The notes under the pieces were generated by a model. It was not told the DNA's origin. It saw nothing but the letters and a program-made list of their open reading frames with translations, and searched no databases. Of a DNA stretch of 64,000 nt, positions 36,674 through 47,200 are shown piece by piece. The stretch's first letter is position 1; every line of letters starts with the position of its first letter. The translations under genes were made by a program, and so were the position numbers. The stretch is from Ianthella basta (Eukaryota > Porifera > Demospongiae > Verongiida > Ianthellidae), in contig OZ025881.1 of assembly GCA_964019415.1 (NCBI GenBank), forward strand, positions 2,515,280 through 2,579,279. The letters are read 5' to 3'.

Positions 36674-37311
36674 AATGCTACTTGCAAGCACTAGTTCCAG
36701 TAGCTAAGTCAAAATTCAAAGCTTTCCACAGCAGGATGAGATGATGTTGCGGTCCTATGTGTATATAGCCAGCTAGCTAGCTAGCTAGATGGGGTATCAA
36801 TAAGAATGATAGATTGGAGTCTCAATTTCAGAGTTTTTATGTGTGCCAATGCCACATTATGCATGCATTGCACTATGGTTGCCACTTTTATGGAGTTACC
36901 TGCCCAGCTGGATACTTTTGATCGTTGTTGAACTTCTGTGAATATCTCTGGAATTAACTACTGGCTCAGTTCACTTCTGATGTATGGTTAGATACTAGTA
37001 GCTACATGGGATGTAAGTTAGATGTTTAAATTTTGCTGCTTACTGTCAAAATTCTAATATATGATAAAGATTACTTCAGGGAATTAGCTAGCTAGCTAGT
37101 TATGTATCCTCTAGACTACCTTATGCCGCATTGCAGTGGCGGTGAGTGTTAATCAGCAGCTGTTTCTTTTTCTATGATTGCAGGCGTCATAGAAGCAAGG
37201 TCTCCTTTGTACACCAGTCTTGTACTCTGTAGCCACATCAGGTCCCCGTTTGCAAGCGATACTCACAGAAGGTAACAGGACTCTGCTCTGTGACAATAGT
37301 GGACCATAGTC
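36674..37311. repeat. 5' flank of copy 5
   Basis: Aligns to 29146-29792, including TAGC tetramer runs (36768-36788, 37086-37100) and the possible 5' UTR acceptor ending at 37183. No gene is seen. Confidence 0.65.
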
Positions 37312-40300
37312 ATGTTCTTCAAGGGTGACAGCCCAATACTGTCTTTTCTCCTTGTTCTCCTTGCCACCCTGGCTTGGATAGCTGTACCATGCAAAGCTGT
37401 TGCATCTGCCGACTGTGCAAAAATTGTTCATATTGCTGTTAACGGCAAAGATAGCCCCGGTTGTCTGCAAGGAAATAGTAGCTGTGGAACGCTGCACTAT
37501 GCCTTCACCAACTGCACCATCACCAACTCGACACAGTTCCTGATAGGACCTGGGACCTTCAACTTGACTCAAGACCTTGGGACCATCTACAACACTCCAC
37601 TCAGCCGGCTTGAAGGACTAGTGGTGAAGGGGTCAGGAGCAGAAGAAACGATAGTACACTGCTCGAATGCAAGTGGTCTTGCCTTTGTGAATATCACCAA
37701 CCTCACCATCTCAGACCTGACTCTGTTCAAATGCTCACAGAGTAGACCCAGCACTAGTATTGGCAATGTGTCCGAACTGCACACTGTTCCATTTGAGGTT
37801 GGTCTGTACATTTGGAGGTGCAGAGATGTTGTGATTGAGAATGTCCACATCAGTGAGACCATCGGTGTGGGTCTGGTGCTGTATGAGACAGGCGGCAGAG
37901 TGAGCATCAACTCATCAGTGTTTCATCATAATGGTATTCCCGAAAGCATGCCAGACACCCTGTACGGTGGTGGTGGTGTGAACATTGAGTTTCCTTACTG
38001 CCCTCCTGGTCACTATGATGACAATGAATGTGGCAATGAACTCTCAGGTGCAGAGTACTCAATCAGCAACTGTAACTTCACCAATAATACTGCCCTGCTC
38101 GGCATGAGGTATAGTGAGCAGTTTATCACTCCGGAGCGCTCCATCCATCAGTCATTTGGCCGAGGAGGGGGAATGGCAATATACTTCAGTGGGAACTCAT
38201 CAGATAACAATGTAAGTCTGTCCGACTGCCACTTTGTTGGAAACAGAGCTGTCTTTGGTGGTGGTCTGCTGGGTGAATTCATTGATGGAGCACGGCACAA
38301 TGGTCTGAACCTCATCAACTGCCATTTCACTGAAAATGTCTGCTTCCACAGCACGCAGGTGAATGGAGGGGGAGGAGGGGGTGCCCGGCTAGGCTTTCTC
38401 CTCTATAACAGGACTACTGCAGTCACAAATAATGAAATTCGTGTCACACTCACAACCTTTGAACAGAACAAGGCTTACCTAGGGGGAGGTTTAAGCTTTG
38501 TATCTGCACATGAACAGGGTGTGTCATCTCCAACTAACCAGCTCACTCTAGAAGGCATATTGTTTACACAAAATGTTGCTCGCCTTGGTTCAGCCGTTCA
38601 TCTCATGCCATGGAATTCACCATCCACTGGGCTGGTTGCCAAAGTGGAGATAATGAATGGTTTGTTTTGGGCAAATTCTGTTCTTTACAACCTTTACAGT
38701 CAATCGTACTGGATTGGTCTTGGAACTGTTTATAGCTACAGAATACCTTTAAACATTACAGGGAATTTCTCCCACTTTGACTCAAACAGTGGCTCTGGAT
38801 TAGTTGTGGTGGGAACTGGTGTTACTTTTCATTCAAACAGTGTTATATATTTCAGTTACAATGCAGCAACTAATGGTGCTGCAATAGCTGCCTATGCCAA
38901 CGGGTGGTTGACGTTGTGGGATAATGCTATGCTTCATTTCATACACAACACAGTGCAAGGGAGAGGTGGGGCCATTTACTCTGTGTCTGCAGGAGGACAT
39001 GAGGTAGTTGAGTCTAAAGACTGCGTTATTCGATACTTTGAATGGTGGAAACAATATGAGGAGTGGAATTGTACATTGTCCTTTGAAGGGAATTATGCAC
39101 AGCTTGGTGGTAATGACATATATGTGTCTTCTCTTTACCCATGCATTCGTAGTGGTTCCAATGGCTCCGCTGACATTTCCATTGAGGCTCGGAAGACAGT
39201 GTTTCAATCTAGAGCTTTTCTGTACCAAAGTCCTTCTAATGAGTCTATCATGACAAGTGCAACTGCAATAAAGAATGGATCGAAAAACTTTCTGTATAAT
39301 GCCATTCCAGGGCAGAGCTACAACTTTGTTACTGAACTGAAAATACAACCAGAAGATGACTTAGGAGCGCCTGCCGTTGTACCTTTCTATGCCACCACTG
39401 GCTCCAATTCTAGCAATCCTGCAGCTTATATTAGTGAAGATGAGGCGTACTCCACAGAATATCTGCAATTTTTGGCTTCCAATGATATAGCCAGCAATGA
39501 AACAGTAGTTCATTTGCAAAGTCTTTTTGATCCAATTCTTTTGATTCATTTCAACGTTAGCCTGTCTCCATGCCCACCTGGTACGTATCTGAGTATCCAT
39601 GGCAACCACACCACCGGGCAGTGCACTTGTGCCCAAGATCCCTCTACCAAAGGCTACCTCACAGGTATATCGTGCTATAATCAAGGTGGTGAATTACACA
39701 TTCAACGTCAGGGTACGCAATGGGTTGGTCAAATTCCTCTAACCAACAGTAGCGAGACCATCACAGCTTCTGGCATCTGTCCAGAGCAGTATTGTAGTGG
39801 TAGTTATTTGAACAAGGTTCCCTTGGATTTGTCAGAGGCTGACTATGGACTGTGTACACATGGCTCCTGTGGGATCATTTGTGGGACATGTCCACATGGA
39901 ATTATTGCAACATCACCCACATTTGAATGCTGCACACCGGAAGAGAGTCAGGCACTTTCTACTCCAGTCGCTTGGCTGAGCTGGGCTGGTATGCAGATAT
40001 CCCTATCCACTGTAATTGTGTTTGTTATTCTTTTATTTAATTTTGATGTAATCGGAGGCACTCTATGCTCCTTTGTCTTCTTCAGTCAGGTAGTACTAAC
40101 ACTTAACTTGCAAAATTGCTTACCTGATTACCGAACAAATGGAATAATTTTGAGCTTTTACGCAATTTGGAGTCTCAGATTTCGCTGGATCATTCCGTGG
40201 GCATTGCGATTTTGCATCCCCACATTTGATAATACCTTGCATGCATTAGCTCTGGACTATGTCTTTATGTTGTACCCCTTCCTTTTGATCTTTTGTGTTT

Positions 40301-41448
40301 GGGCCTTTCTGTACTGCCAGTATCAGGGATGGTGCTGTCGTAGCTGCCACCGTCTTTGCATCAGGTTGAATGCAGTCTGCTACAGACTCCGACAGCTGCT
40401 AGCTCAGAGAACCTCCCTTGTACATGGCATCGCAACCTGTCTGGTCCTCACATATGGTGATCTAGTATCAGTTTCATTCTACCTACTATCACCTGTGATC
40501 CTCAATGTCCCATATAACATTAGTACACCAAGTGACATCCCTGGAGGCCCATGGCGTTCATTGTACAATGGAAATTACGCGTATTTCGGATATCCCCATT
40601 ACTGGTTTGGCTTAACTGCCTTGTTCATGGTAATATGTTTTGGTTTCTTGCCACCCCTCTTTCTCATGAGCTACCCAGTGTTACCGCGATTGCTAAGTAG
40701 GTGCAGTATAAGGTTGGGAGACAAGGTGGAAGGGTGGTATCAGAAGAGAGCTGTGCACCATCTTCTTGAGCTGTTCCAAGGCCACTATAAGGACAATCGA
40801 CGCTTCTTTGCAGGAATGTGGTTCTTTTATCGCTTGGTTCTCCATGCTAATGATGCTTTTTCCCTCTGCTCCAGTGGTTTTTCTGTCCAGATTTTGATCA
40901 GCATTGCTTTCCTACTCCTTCACTCAATCCTACAACCTTACAAGGAAGCAAAGTATAATGCCATAGACAGTCTATTGTTTGCAAACATTGCTTTGTTGAG
41001 CACCCTAGCCCTCTGGGCCAATGACATTCAAGGCTCAGAAGGCATTAACAGCTTCACAGTAGCTCTGGCTATCTTCCTCATTCTTCCATACCTGTACTTC
41101 ATTTGTGTCATCATGTACCGAATAGCCAACAAGGTATATGGGGAATGTTGCTGCAGAGGCCAGGATCCAGGTGAAAGGCAGCCACTTCTGAATGCTACCA
41201 CTGCTACTCTGAGATCCTTGGTTGGCAGTAAAAGCAGCAGGTCAGTCCGATTGGCCAGTGATAGTGACAGTGACAGTGGAGATGAAGACGATGATGATGA
41301 TGGCCTTTGGAAGAGAGATGAGCTCCAGCCTGGTCTGTATGCAGCATCTGTTCAGCAACCCAATGCTGCAGCTGGTTCAGGTCAAGCAGTGGAAGCTACA
41401 AGCAACACATCAAGCTCAGCTGTGTCAGAAGCACTTGTTACTGCATGA
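37312..41448 (+). CDS. Pmp-like beta-helix multi-TM receptor, copy 5 (intact, 1378 aa)
   Basis: Tandem partner of copy 4, starting MFFKGDSPILSFLLVLLATL. From about residue 935 to the tail the two proteins differ at few positions, whereas the middle of the beta-helix (about 360-560) shows many replacements and small indels. That places most divergence in the exposed helix. Motifs seen: FVGNRAVFGGGL, FEQNKAYLGGGL, NNTVQ equivalent HNTVQGRGGAI, CPPGTYL, GIICGTCPHG, FECC, YNGNYAYFGYPHYWFG, GERQPLL and the acidic SGDEDDDDDG run. One codon difference, GSSG to GSCG just before GIICGTC, adds a Cys. Extracellular or luminal N-terminus and cytoplasmic C-terminus are inferred from the signal peptide and membrane segments. 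Confidence 0.9.
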   Translation: MFFKGDSPILSFLLVLLATLAWIAVPCKAVASADCAKIVHIAVNGKDSPGCLQGNSSCGTLHYAFTNCTITNSTQFLIGPGTFNLTQDLGTIYNTPLSRLEGLVVKGSGAEETIVHCSNASGLAFVNITNLTISDLTLFKCSQSRPSTSIGNVSELHTVPFEVGLYIWRCRDVVIENVHISETIGVGLVLYETGGRVSINSSVFHHNGIPESMPDTLYGGGGVNIEFPYCPPGHYDDNECGNELSGAEYSISNCNFTNNTALLGMRYSEQFITPERSIHQSFGRGGGMAIYFSGNSSDNNVSLSDCHFVGNRAVFGGGLLGEFIDGARHNGLNLINCHFTENVCFHSTQVNGGGGGGARLGFLLYNRTTAVTNNEIRVTLTTFEQNKAYLGGGLSFVSAHEQGVSSPTNQLTLEGILFTQNVARLGSAVHLMPWNSPSTGLVAKVEIMNGLFWANSVLYNLYSQSYWIGLGTVYSYRIPLNITGNFSHFDSNSGSGLVVVGTGVTFHSNSVIYFSYNAATNGAAIAAYANGWLTLWDNAMLHFIHNTVQGRGGAIYSVSAGGHEVVESKDCVIRYFEWWKQYEEWNCTLSFEGNYAQLGGNDIYVSSLYPCIRSGSNGSADISIEARKTVFQSRAFLYQSPSNESIMTSATAIKNGSKNFLYNAIPGQSYNFVTELKIQPEDDLGAPAVVPFYATTGSNSSNPAAYISEDEAYSTEYLQFLASNDIASNETVVHLQSLFDPILLIHFNVSLSPCPPGTYLSIHGNHTTGQCTCAQDPSTKGYLTGISCYNQGGELHIQRQGTQWVGQIPLTNSSETITASGICPEQYCSGSYLNKVPLDLSEADYGLCTHGSCGIICGTCPHGIIATSPTFECCTPEESQALSTPVAWLSWAGMQISLSTVIVFVILLFNFDVIGGTLCSFVFFSQVVLTLNLQNCLPDYRTNGIILSFYAIWSLRFRWIIPWALRFCIPTFDNTLHALALDYVFMLYPFLLIFCVWAFLYCQYQGWCCRSCHRLCIRLNAVCYRLRQLLAQRTSLVHGIATCLVLTYGDLVSVSFYLLSPVILNVPYNISTPSDIPGGPWRSLYNGNYAYFGYPHYWFGLTALFMVICFGFLPPLFLMSYPVLPRLLSRCSIRLGDKVEGWYQKRAVHHLLELFQGHYKDNRRFFAGMWFFYRLVLHANDAFSLCSSGFSVQILISIAFLLLHSILQPYKEAKYNAIDSLLFANIALLSTLALWANDIQGSEGINSFTVALAIFLILPYLYFICVIMYRIANKVYGECCCRGQDPGERQPLLNATTATLRSLVGSKSSRSVRLASDSDSDSGDEDDDDDGLWKRDELQPGLYAASVQQPNAAAGSGQAVEATSNTSSSAVSEALVTA

Positions 41449-42668
41449 GGCCTGTCTGGCACACTGCGCTAGGATGAGTAAAACTGCATACGTACATGTC
41501 TATAGCTGGACATTATGTATAATGTTCACTACTATAGTACACTTATGAGTGTTCGGATTATAAGTGTGTTTCAACCAATAATAGCTTTATTTTGACTACA
41601 GTGACTGTGCATCTAAAGTATATGTGTTGAGTAATAGTTTTATATGGATTTCTTAGTGCTCTCTATATATATGCTTAATTGCTATGCATCTGTATCTGCA
41701 GCCATTTTATTGCTGTTCATTATTATTATATTTCTACAACTTTGTGCTTGTATCCTGTCCTATGATATAAATTGTATCCAAAAGTGATGCAGCAACCAGC
41801 TGTCAAGTATTGATTTCTTGCATGGTTCAAATGCTTGCATGTAACTATGCCAACCGGAGTAAGAATGGTTTGTCACTCAGTCCTGGTGCACCAAGACGTT
41901 TTTAGATAGCTAGGGATCAATGTACAACTTATGACTCATCCCCACTGAACTAGCTATATAGGGTGGAGAAGTGGATGCAGATGGCTACTTGCTACTCAAC
42001 ATGTACAGCATTATACAGTATAGTAATTATAATATAGTGGTATATACTCAGGCTAGCCCATATAGTCACTGGAGTGCATGACGGGATTGTACATATCTCT
42101 AGTGGTTAAGGGATGAAAGCAATTAATAATTGATGCTTGGCTTTAAAGTATTATAATCTATTGCTGTGATCAAACTTAATGTGTAGTTGCACAAAGAGTT
42201 ACTGGTCAGTCCACATTAACCAGCTGTGGTCTGAAATTTTATTCCTGCAGCTGCAGCCTCCATAGATATGTACCATGTATAAGTTACGTATACATCAACA
42301 GCTAACCCTAAGTAAGGTCTGCAGAGCTCATCTCAAAACTTGCTTCTTGTAATATCACTAACTTACTGTACAAGGCTGCCCAACCACCAATGTTAGTCTA
42401 CCAAATGTAAGATACAAAATTTTAACAATCAGCAAGTTGCACTGAGTAACATGTTCGGACAGTAAGTATAATAATGCAAAGCTGCATCAGGGGCATCAAT
42501 TGCAATCTGCATTAAAGTTCATTGTTAAAGCTATTAAATCGAATAGTGAGCAAACTAACTTAAAGTATACATAGTTAGCTACCCTTAATACAAAATTAAA
42601 TTGGTTATGAATGAATTCCCTAATGGAATCTTAATTTTTCTGGCTCATCCTCGATCACCATCCCTATA
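41449..42668. other. Convergent intergenic region between copies 5 and 6
   Basis: 1220 bases of AT-rich DNA at the point where the plus-strand pair meets the minus-strand group tail to tail. No repeat shared with the other flanks was recognised, and no gene was found. Confidence 0.5.
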
Positions 42669-45600
42669 TTATTCACATCTCTGCCTCAAGACATCACGAA
42701 CATCTTCATAAAGAGATGGCCACTTTGCTTCATTCTGTTGCTCTGCTGGATTTTGCTGCAATTGATTCTGCCTCCTGCAGCAGCATCTGCCATAAATGCA
42801 GTTGGCTACACGATACACAAGAACACAGACAAAGTACAGCAATGGAAGGATGAGGAAGACAGCCAGGACTGCTGTGTAGCCATCAGTGACATCTGAGCTT
42901 TGCCCATTGCTGGCCCAGAGTGCCATGCCCAGAGAGCTCAACAAAATAATGTTGGCAAAGAAACAGATGTCCAAAATGTTGTACTCTGCTTCTTTGTTGG
43001 GCTGCAGTATGGCATGGAGAACTAGAAAGAGTGTGCCAACAGAAACCTGGATGGTGAAACTGGTGGTGCAGTCTGGAGCAAAGGCATTATTAAATTTGAG
43101 AGCCAGGCGATACAACAACCACATCCCTACAAAGAAACGGCAGTTGTCTTTAAGGTGCCCAAGAAGATCACGTTTCTCCTGTTGAGGTTCCACATTTTGT
43201 ACAAATGGTTGGACCTCCTGATCAGCTCTAGCATTTCTATGGCACTCACGAATTCTTTTACAACAAGGCCACACTATTAGAAACATAGGTGGCAGTAAAC
43301 CAATTAAAAAAAGCATTACACCAGCCCCAATGCCATACCAGATATGGGGATACCCAAAGTACACATATTCTCCATTGTACAGTGAACGCTGCAGTCCCCC
43401 TTCAACATCAGATGGATCAGTACCACGAGGCACACTCAGTTGGACAGGCGTAAGTAGGAAGAAAGAAATTGAGACTACATCACCATATGTAAGGATTAGC
43501 CAGGTCGCGATGCCGTGTTGAAAGAAGCTTCTCTGAATTATCTGCTGACGGAATCTGTGAAAGAGTTGCTGGGAAACCCAAGAGCGCATTTTCTGGTAAC
43601 AATTGAAACACCCTCTTTTTAATGTTTTGTCGCACTTTTCAATGACCCATACAATAGCAATTGGAATAATGGGGAAGAACGCAAAAATGTAATCAATAGC
43701 TAATGTTGGTAAAACATTGTCAAAGGAAGATGCACAGATTCTCCCTGGTACAAGCCAGCGAAACCTGAGACTCCAAATGGCATAAAATCTTTCAATCCAT
43801 TCTATGACTGCATCTGCTTGTCCAGATGTGCAGTATTGCAAGTTCAAGTCCAGTACTACCTGACTGAAGAAGACAAAGGAGCATAGAGGTCCACCAATTA
43901 CATCGAAATCAAACAAAAGAATAACAAGTACGATTAACGTGGTCAGAAGTATTTGGACAAGAATTATCCAGATGCTCCAGGCAGCTGGAGCAGACAAAGC
44001 ATGCACATCTTCCAGTGTGCAGCATTCAAATGTGTGGGAGTTGATCAGGACCCCATAGTCGCATGTCCCACGCAGGACCCCATGTGACTTGCCACGGCAG
44101 ATTCCTGAAGTAGGATCAATCTCGTTGATAGGCATGAGATTGTTCACAGAGTCGGTATGGTTACAATATAATGGGCATGGAGCTGTAACTGAAATATCTG
44201 CAGAATGAGATTTACTTGGAACTTTCCCATACCAGACTGAAGTCTGGCGGTATATGGATATGCCGCCGTTGTGTTCATAGCAAACTATTCCCTCAAGATA
44301 GCCATTTGCTTCACTGTTATGAGCACAGGCACACTGACCAGATATGCCTTTGTTAGGGAAAGTGATGTAAGATCCAGGAGGGCATTCAGACAAACTGACA
44401 TTGAATGAAAATAGTAGAGCAGGTTCAGAGACAGTCTGTAACTCCACTGTAGTGCTACCATTGCCATGTCCTTGTTCTATGTTATTGCTAGCATCAAACT
44501 GAAGATACCCTGTGGTGTACACGCTATTGGGGTCGACAACAGCTGCAGGAAAGCTATTGTTGGAAACATTTGTGGTTGCAAAGAAAGGTACCTGGGAAAG
44601 TACTCCCAGTTCGCCCAGTGGCCTTATCTTGGTTGTTAATTTAAATAACTGTCCAGGATAGACAGAAATGTGCAAGTCATCATTTGACACGTTTACCTTG
44701 AATTTGATTTCAGCTATACCCGTTACAATAGAGTTGCTGGTCAAATTACCAGAATAGTAAAATGGAGGTGTTGCACGAAATACCTTCTTTCTGGCCTCAA
44801 TTGATGTATCAGCAGATCCATTAGAGCCACTTCGAATGCATGGAATTAGGGAAGAAGTGAATATGTCATCACCAGCTTCATGAGCAAAATTCTTTTCAAA
44901 GACAAACTGACTATCCCATTCCTCATAACGCCTCCACCATTCAAAATAACGAATCATACAGTCCCTGGAATCGACAATTTGGTGCCCTCCAGTTGACTCT
45001 GAGTAAATTGCCCCACCTCTACTTTGGGCCCTATTTGCAATGAAGTCAAGTGTGGTGTCATTCCACAGCATAATCCATCCATTGGCATAAGCAGCTATTG
45101 CACCACCATTAGTGGCAACATTGTGCAAGAAACTGATTGCAGCACCTGAGCGTACATTGACACCTGTTCCTACCACAACTATGCCAGAACCAGTGTTAGT
45201 GTGAAAGATGGTTTCACTGGTACCCTTAGTAATGTCAAATGGCACTTTGTAGCTGTACACTGTACCAAATCCCATCAAATACCATGAGTCATTGCTGTAC
45301 AGAATTGAATTGTACACGAATATGCCATCCTGAATCTCCACTTTAGTAAACATCCCAGTAGAAAGCAAATTCCATGGCATGAGATTAACAGCTGAACCAA
45401 GACGAGCAATGTTTGCTTCAAATACTGGGCTCATCATCACAAGCCTGTTGGTGGGTGCTAGCACACCCTGCTCATATCCAGTTACGAAGCTTACTCCCCC
45501 ACCAAGGTATGCAATGTTCTGTTCAAACAGTGTGTTTTCAATATGAATCTCATTATAAGCAACTGAATTGGCTTCATAAAGGAGAAAGCCTAGTCGGGCA

Positions 45601-46667
45601 CCCCCTCCCCCTCCATTCACCTGGCTGCTGTGAAAGCAAGTATTTTCTGTGAAATCACAATGGAAGAGGATCAGATTATTGTGCTGTGCTTGGTCATTGA
45701 ACTCACCCAGCAGACCGCCACCAACGACAGCTCTGTTTCCAACAAAGTGGCAGTCAGACAGACTTACATTGTTATCTGATGAGTTCCCACTGAAGTATAT
45801 TGCCATTCCCCCTCCTCTGCCAAATGACTGATGGATGGAGCGCTCCTGAGTGATAAACTGTTCACTGTATCTCATGCCAAGGCGGGCAGTGTTATTGGTG
45901 AAGTAACAGCTACTGATTGCGTACTCTGCACCTGAGAGTTCTTTGCCACATTCATCATCATCATAGTGACCAGGAGGGCAGTAAGGAAACTCAATGTTCA
46001 CACCACCACCACCGTACAAGGTGCCTGTCATGTTCTCAGGAATACCATTGTGATGAAACACTGATGAGGTGATGTTCACTCTGCCGCCTGTCTCATACAG
46101 CACCAGACCCACACCGATGGTCTCATTGATGTGGACATTCTCAATCACAACATCTCTACACCTCCAAATATACACACCAACCTCAAATGGAACAGTGTGC
46201 AGCTCGGACACATTGGCAATACTAGTGCTGGGTCTACTCTGTGAGCAGTTGAACAGAGTCAGGTCTGAGATGGTGAGGTTGGTCATATTCACAAAGGCAA
46301 GACCACTTGCATCTAAACAGTCTACTATCGTTTCTTCGGCACCTGACCCCTTCACCATTAGTCCCTCAAGCCGGCTGAGTGGAGTGTTGTAGACAGTCCC
46401 AAGGTCTTGAGTCAAGCTGAATGCCCCAGGTCCTATCAGGAACTGTATCGAGTTGGTGATGGTGCAGTTGGTGAAGGCATAGTGCAGCGATTTGCAGCTA
46501 CCGTTTCCTTGCAGACAAGCGGGGCCGTCTGTGCCGTTAATAGCTACGCGGATAACCTTTGCGCAATCGGTAGGCTCGGCAGCTGAGCGTGGCACCCAAG
46601 TGAGGGTGGCAAAGATAACGAGAAGAGGGAAGAATGGCGGCACCGGGCGGTTACCCTTGGAGGGCAT
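42669..46667 (-). CDS. Pmp-like beta-helix multi-TM receptor, copy 6 (intact but divergent, 1332 aa)
   Basis: Starts MPSKGNRPVPPFFPLLVIFA. The beta-helix is typical (FVGNRAVVGGGL, NRAQSRGGAI). It departs from its sisters in three places. The Cys motif reads GVLRGTCDYG, with Arg for the first Cys (codon on the plus strand ACGCAGG region near 44071). The long cytoplasmic loop that in others reads GDKVEGWYQKR is replaced by a Gln/Glu-rich NARADQEVQPFVQNVEPQQE. The tail is short (ending VRDVLRQRCE) and lacks the dileucine motif. The membrane domain is otherwise intact (HGIATWLILTYGDVVSISFF, YVYFGYPHIWYG). A tract closely related to this copy's membrane region is embedded in pseudogene copy 8. Confidence 0.9.
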   Translation of the reverse strand: MPSKGNRPVPPFFPLLVIFATLTWVPRSAAEPTDCAKVIRVAINGTDGPACLQGNGSCKSLHYAFTNCTITNSIQFLIGPGAFSLTQDLGTVYNTPLSRLEGLMVKGSGAEETIVDCLDASGLAFVNMTNLTISDLTLFNCSQSRPSTSIANVSELHTVPFEVGVYIWRCRDVVIENVHINETIGVGLVLYETGGRVNITSSVFHHNGIPENMTGTLYGGGGVNIEFPYCPPGHYDDDECGKELSGAEYAISSCYFTNNTARLGMRYSEQFITQERSIHQSFGRGGGMAIYFSGNSSDNNVSLSDCHFVGNRAVVGGGLLGEFNDQAQHNNLILFHCDFTENTCFHSSQVNGGGGGARLGFLLYEANSVAYNEIHIENTLFEQNIAYLGGGVSFVTGYEQGVLAPTNRLVMMSPVFEANIARLGSAVNLMPWNLLSTGMFTKVEIQDGIFVYNSILYSNDSWYLMGFGTVYSYKVPFDITKGTSETIFHTNTGSGIVVVGTGVNVRSGAAISFLHNVATNGGAIAAYANGWIMLWNDTTLDFIANRAQSRGGAIYSESTGGHQIVDSRDCMIRYFEWWRRYEEWDSQFVFEKNFAHEAGDDIFTSSLIPCIRSGSNGSADTSIEARKKVFRATPPFYYSGNLTSNSIVTGIAEIKFKVNVSNDDLHISVYPGQLFKLTTKIRPLGELGVLSQVPFFATTNVSNNSFPAAVVDPNSVYTTGYLQFDASNNIEQGHGNGSTTVELQTVSEPALLFSFNVSLSECPPGSYITFPNKGISGQCACAHNSEANGYLEGIVCYEHNGGISIYRQTSVWYGKVPSKSHSADISVTAPCPLYCNHTDSVNNLMPINEIDPTSGICRGKSHGVLRGTCDYGVLINSHTFECCTLEDVHALSAPAAWSIWIILVQILLTTLIVLVILLFDFDVIGGPLCSFVFFSQVVLDLNLQYCTSGQADAVIEWIERFYAIWSLRFRWLVPGRICASSFDNVLPTLAIDYIFAFFPIIPIAIVWVIEKCDKTLKRGCFNCYQKMRSWVSQQLFHRFRQQIIQRSFFQHGIATWLILTYGDVVSISFFLLTPVQLSVPRGTDPSDVEGGLQRSLYNGEYVYFGYPHIWYGIGAGVMLFLIGLLPPMFLIVWPCCKRIRECHRNARADQEVQPFVQNVEPQQEKRDLLGHLKDNCRFFVGMWLLYRLALKFNNAFAPDCTTSFTIQVSVGTLFLVLHAILQPNKEAEYNILDICFFANIILLSSLGMALWASNGQSSDVTDGYTAVLAVFLILPLLYFVCVLVYRVANCIYGRCCCRRQNQLQQNPAEQQNEAKWPSLYEDVRDVLRQRCE

Positions 46668-47009
46668 GATCCGTACCTGTACCCTGTTGAGCTGAGCTAG
46701 CCAGCAGATTAGCCAATGGATGGGATCTTCGTGATGTTCGGTAACAGTGATAGCTACCTAGACGGCAAAATCTGTTTCAGCTGCAGTGACAGAGAAAAGT
46801 GGCGCAGGGAATAACTCACTGGGACTACTTTCAGCTCGAAGTGTCCTGTAAATGTGGCAAGAACGTACCTGATTACAAGTGATGTCCTTCTTCTTTGTGT
46901 CCACCCGGATAGCTAGTTTATGAATGCACTTGCGGTTTGCGCACTGCAGTTTATGGCAATCAGGCCATGGTACCACGTGAGTTGGGTATACATGTATTTG
47001 AAGCTGTAA
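46668..47009. other. 5' flank of copy 6
   Basis: Shares words with the flank of copy 7 (AATTCACTGGGACTAC-like text at about 52630, GTGGCAAGAACGTACC at 46855 and 52671). No assignable promoter. Confidence 0.5.
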
Positions 47010-47200
47010 TCTGGCTTGCTAGCCTGTCCCACGTAAGCGCTCAGAGCGCTCTGGGAGCTTACGTGGAACGGTCTAGCAAGCCAGACAAATGGAGCTGCTA
47101 CCCACATAGTCTGGCTAGCAGTAGCTAGACCGTCCTAATTACACCAGGGCACCTCTGTGCATCCGACGCTTATTGGGATGGTCTAGCTAGCCAGACTACT
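47010..47200. mobile_element. Fold-back element with nested inverted repeats
   Basis: TCTGGCTTGCTAG (47010-47022) pairs with CTAGCAAGCCAGA (47073-47085), and an inner CCACGTAAGC pairs with GCTTACGTGG. Further words TCTGGCTAGC and GCTAGCCAGA follow at 47110 and 47186. A related but shorter GGTCTAGCGTGCACTAGACT stretch lies at about 52924-52943. There is no coding capacity. Confidence 0.55.
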
